Shown: one piece after another, positions 7,091 to 7,435 of the stretch
How the letters are laid out: every line of letters starts with the position of its first letter
How positions within the stretch are numbered: position 1 is the first letter of the stretch
DNA from: a bacterium
Lineage (GTDB): Bacteria; Verrucomicrobiota; Verrucomicrobiia; Limisphaerales; J093
Reading direction: 5' to 3'
Assembly (NCBI GenBank): GCA_021784265.1
Contig: JAJXTA010000122.1
Location: forward strand, 1 to 7,435
Length of the DNA: 7,435 bases
Translations under genes and position numbers: made by a program
Notes under the pieces: model-generated
Told to the model about the DNA's origin: nothing
Database searches by the model: none
Seen by the model: only the letters and a program-made list of their open reading frames with translations

Positions 7091-7117
7091 GCCGCCCGAG
7101 GGGGCGGCTCTTTTTTT
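7091..7117 (+). terminator. Rho-independent terminator ending the operon
   Basis: GCCGCCC (7091-7097) pairs perfectly with GGGCGGC (7102-7108) around a GAGG loop, followed by TC and then seven T residues (7111-7117). It begins 33 bases after the TPR stop codon. The T tract is on the plus strand only, so it terminates rightward transcription. A weak four-pair hairpin (CGAG 7072-7075 with CTCG 7080-7083) lies just ahead and probably adds little. Confidence 0.92.
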
Positions 7118-7130
7118 GTTGCGTCGTTGT

Positions 7131-7141
7131 ATAGGACCTAT
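7131..7141. repeat. Short inverted repeat ATAGG-A-CCTAT before the last gene
   Basis: Two perfect five-base arms flank a single A in the gap between the terminator and the DUF6788-like start. The surroundings are A+T-richer than anything else in the window. It may be part of an operator or promoter region, or the edge of an inserted element. A clear pair of -35 and -10 boxes could not be set with proper spacing: TTGCGT at 7119 and TATTCA at 7139 are only 14 bases apart. Eleven bases is too short to rule out chance. Confidence 0.3.
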
Positions 7142-7155
7142 TCAATGTAGCCCCC

Positions 7156-7435
7156 ATGACGCCCGACCTCAAACGGCTCCACCAGCGGCGGGCCCAACTG
7201 CTCCGCGACATGGCCGCCATCGACGCCCTCCGCCGCGGACACTTGAGCGCGCAATTCCTCCCGCCGGCCGCGGCCAGCCCCGGCCGCCGCCGCGGTCCCT
7301 ACTACCTGCTCCAGCGGTGGTTCCAAGGCCGGAACCTCTCCCGCCGGGTGCGGGGGGAAGAGGTGGAGGCGGTGCGCCGGGGCGTCGAGGGTTACCAACG
7401 CTTTCGTCGCCTGGCTCGGGAGTTCGCCGAGGTTT
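7156..7435 (+). CDS. DUF6788-like protein, possibly transposon-associated (3' truncated by the window)
   Basis: The frame opens after TAG 7132-7134 and runs from ATG 7156 past the window end, giving 93 visible residues with no stop. They show an N-terminal coiled-coil-like helix (about 4-26), a basic segment (RRGHLSAQF, then GRRRGPYY at about 47-54), and a long C-terminal helix ending YQRFRRLAREFAEV. The layout short helix, RG-x-L, GPYY, basic beta-pair, then a helix with YxRF resembles DUF6788-type small proteins, which commonly sit beside or ahead of transposase genes, in Verrucomicrobiota among others. Many relatives carry a zinc-like C-G-x-x-x-C-x-C motif just before GPYY, and this copy has none. 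Function is unknown; DNA binding is plausible from its charge. It is not part of the upstream operon, since the strong terminator separates them. No Shine-Dalgarno sequence is visible. A standalone hypothetical protein remains possible. Confidence 0.6.
   Translation, partial: MTPDLKRLHQRRAQLLRDMAAIDALRRGHLSAQFLPPAAASPGRRRGPYYLLQRWFQGRNLSRRVRGEEVEAVRRGVEGYQRFRRLAREFAEV

Noticed and set aside
1..7435. CRISPR arrays, toxin-antitoxin pairs, reverse transcriptases or other defence systems
   Set aside because: No spaced direct repeats and no matching protein motifs were seen on either strand.

Overview
The window is G+C-rich DNA (about two thirds G+C by eye) carrying one tightly packed plus-strand gene run, apparently part of a locus for exopolysaccharide synthesis and exosortase-dependent surface-protein sorting. 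The gene set, the C-rich leaders with little Shine-Dalgarno signal, and the DUF6788-like protein at the right edge suggest a Gram-negative bacterium of the Verrucomicrobiota (or the wider PVC group). That taxonomic guess is inference from gene content, not from a marker gene.

Layout: (1) 1-348, the 3' end of a gene whose C-terminus resembles Gfo/Idh/MocA-type sugar oxidoreductases; (2) 311-1081, an FkbM-family SAM-dependent methyltransferase, overlapping the previous gene; (3) 1083-2363, a WcaI-like GT4 glycosyltransferase starting one base after the previous stop; (4) 2379-3665, a second GT4-type glycosyltransferase; (5) 3662-5323, an exosortase fused to a C-terminal EpsI-like domain, its GTG start overlapping the previous stop by four bases; (6) 5396-7057, a membrane-anchored TPR protein; (7) 7091-7117, a strong intrinsic terminator closing the run; (8) 7156 to the window end, the start of an unrelated DUF6788-like gene of the kind often found beside transposases.

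How they could work together: the oxidoreductase-like gene would supply a modified sugar nucleotide, the two glycosyltransferases would extend a lipid-linked glycan at the inner face of the membrane, and the FkbM enzyme would O-methylate a sugar. The exosortase-EpsI fusion would process C-terminally tagged (PEP-CTERM-like) surface proteins in the same membrane. The TPR protein would be an envelope-anchored scaffold or assembly partner. No PEP-CTERM substrate, polymerase, flippase or initiating phosphoglycosyltransferase lies inside the window, so the pathway is only partly visible. No CRISPR array, rRNA, complete tRNA or clearly new system was found. The points most worth a second look are the soluble low-complexity linker with a perfect palindrome inside the exosortase fusion, and the sharp change of content after the terminator.
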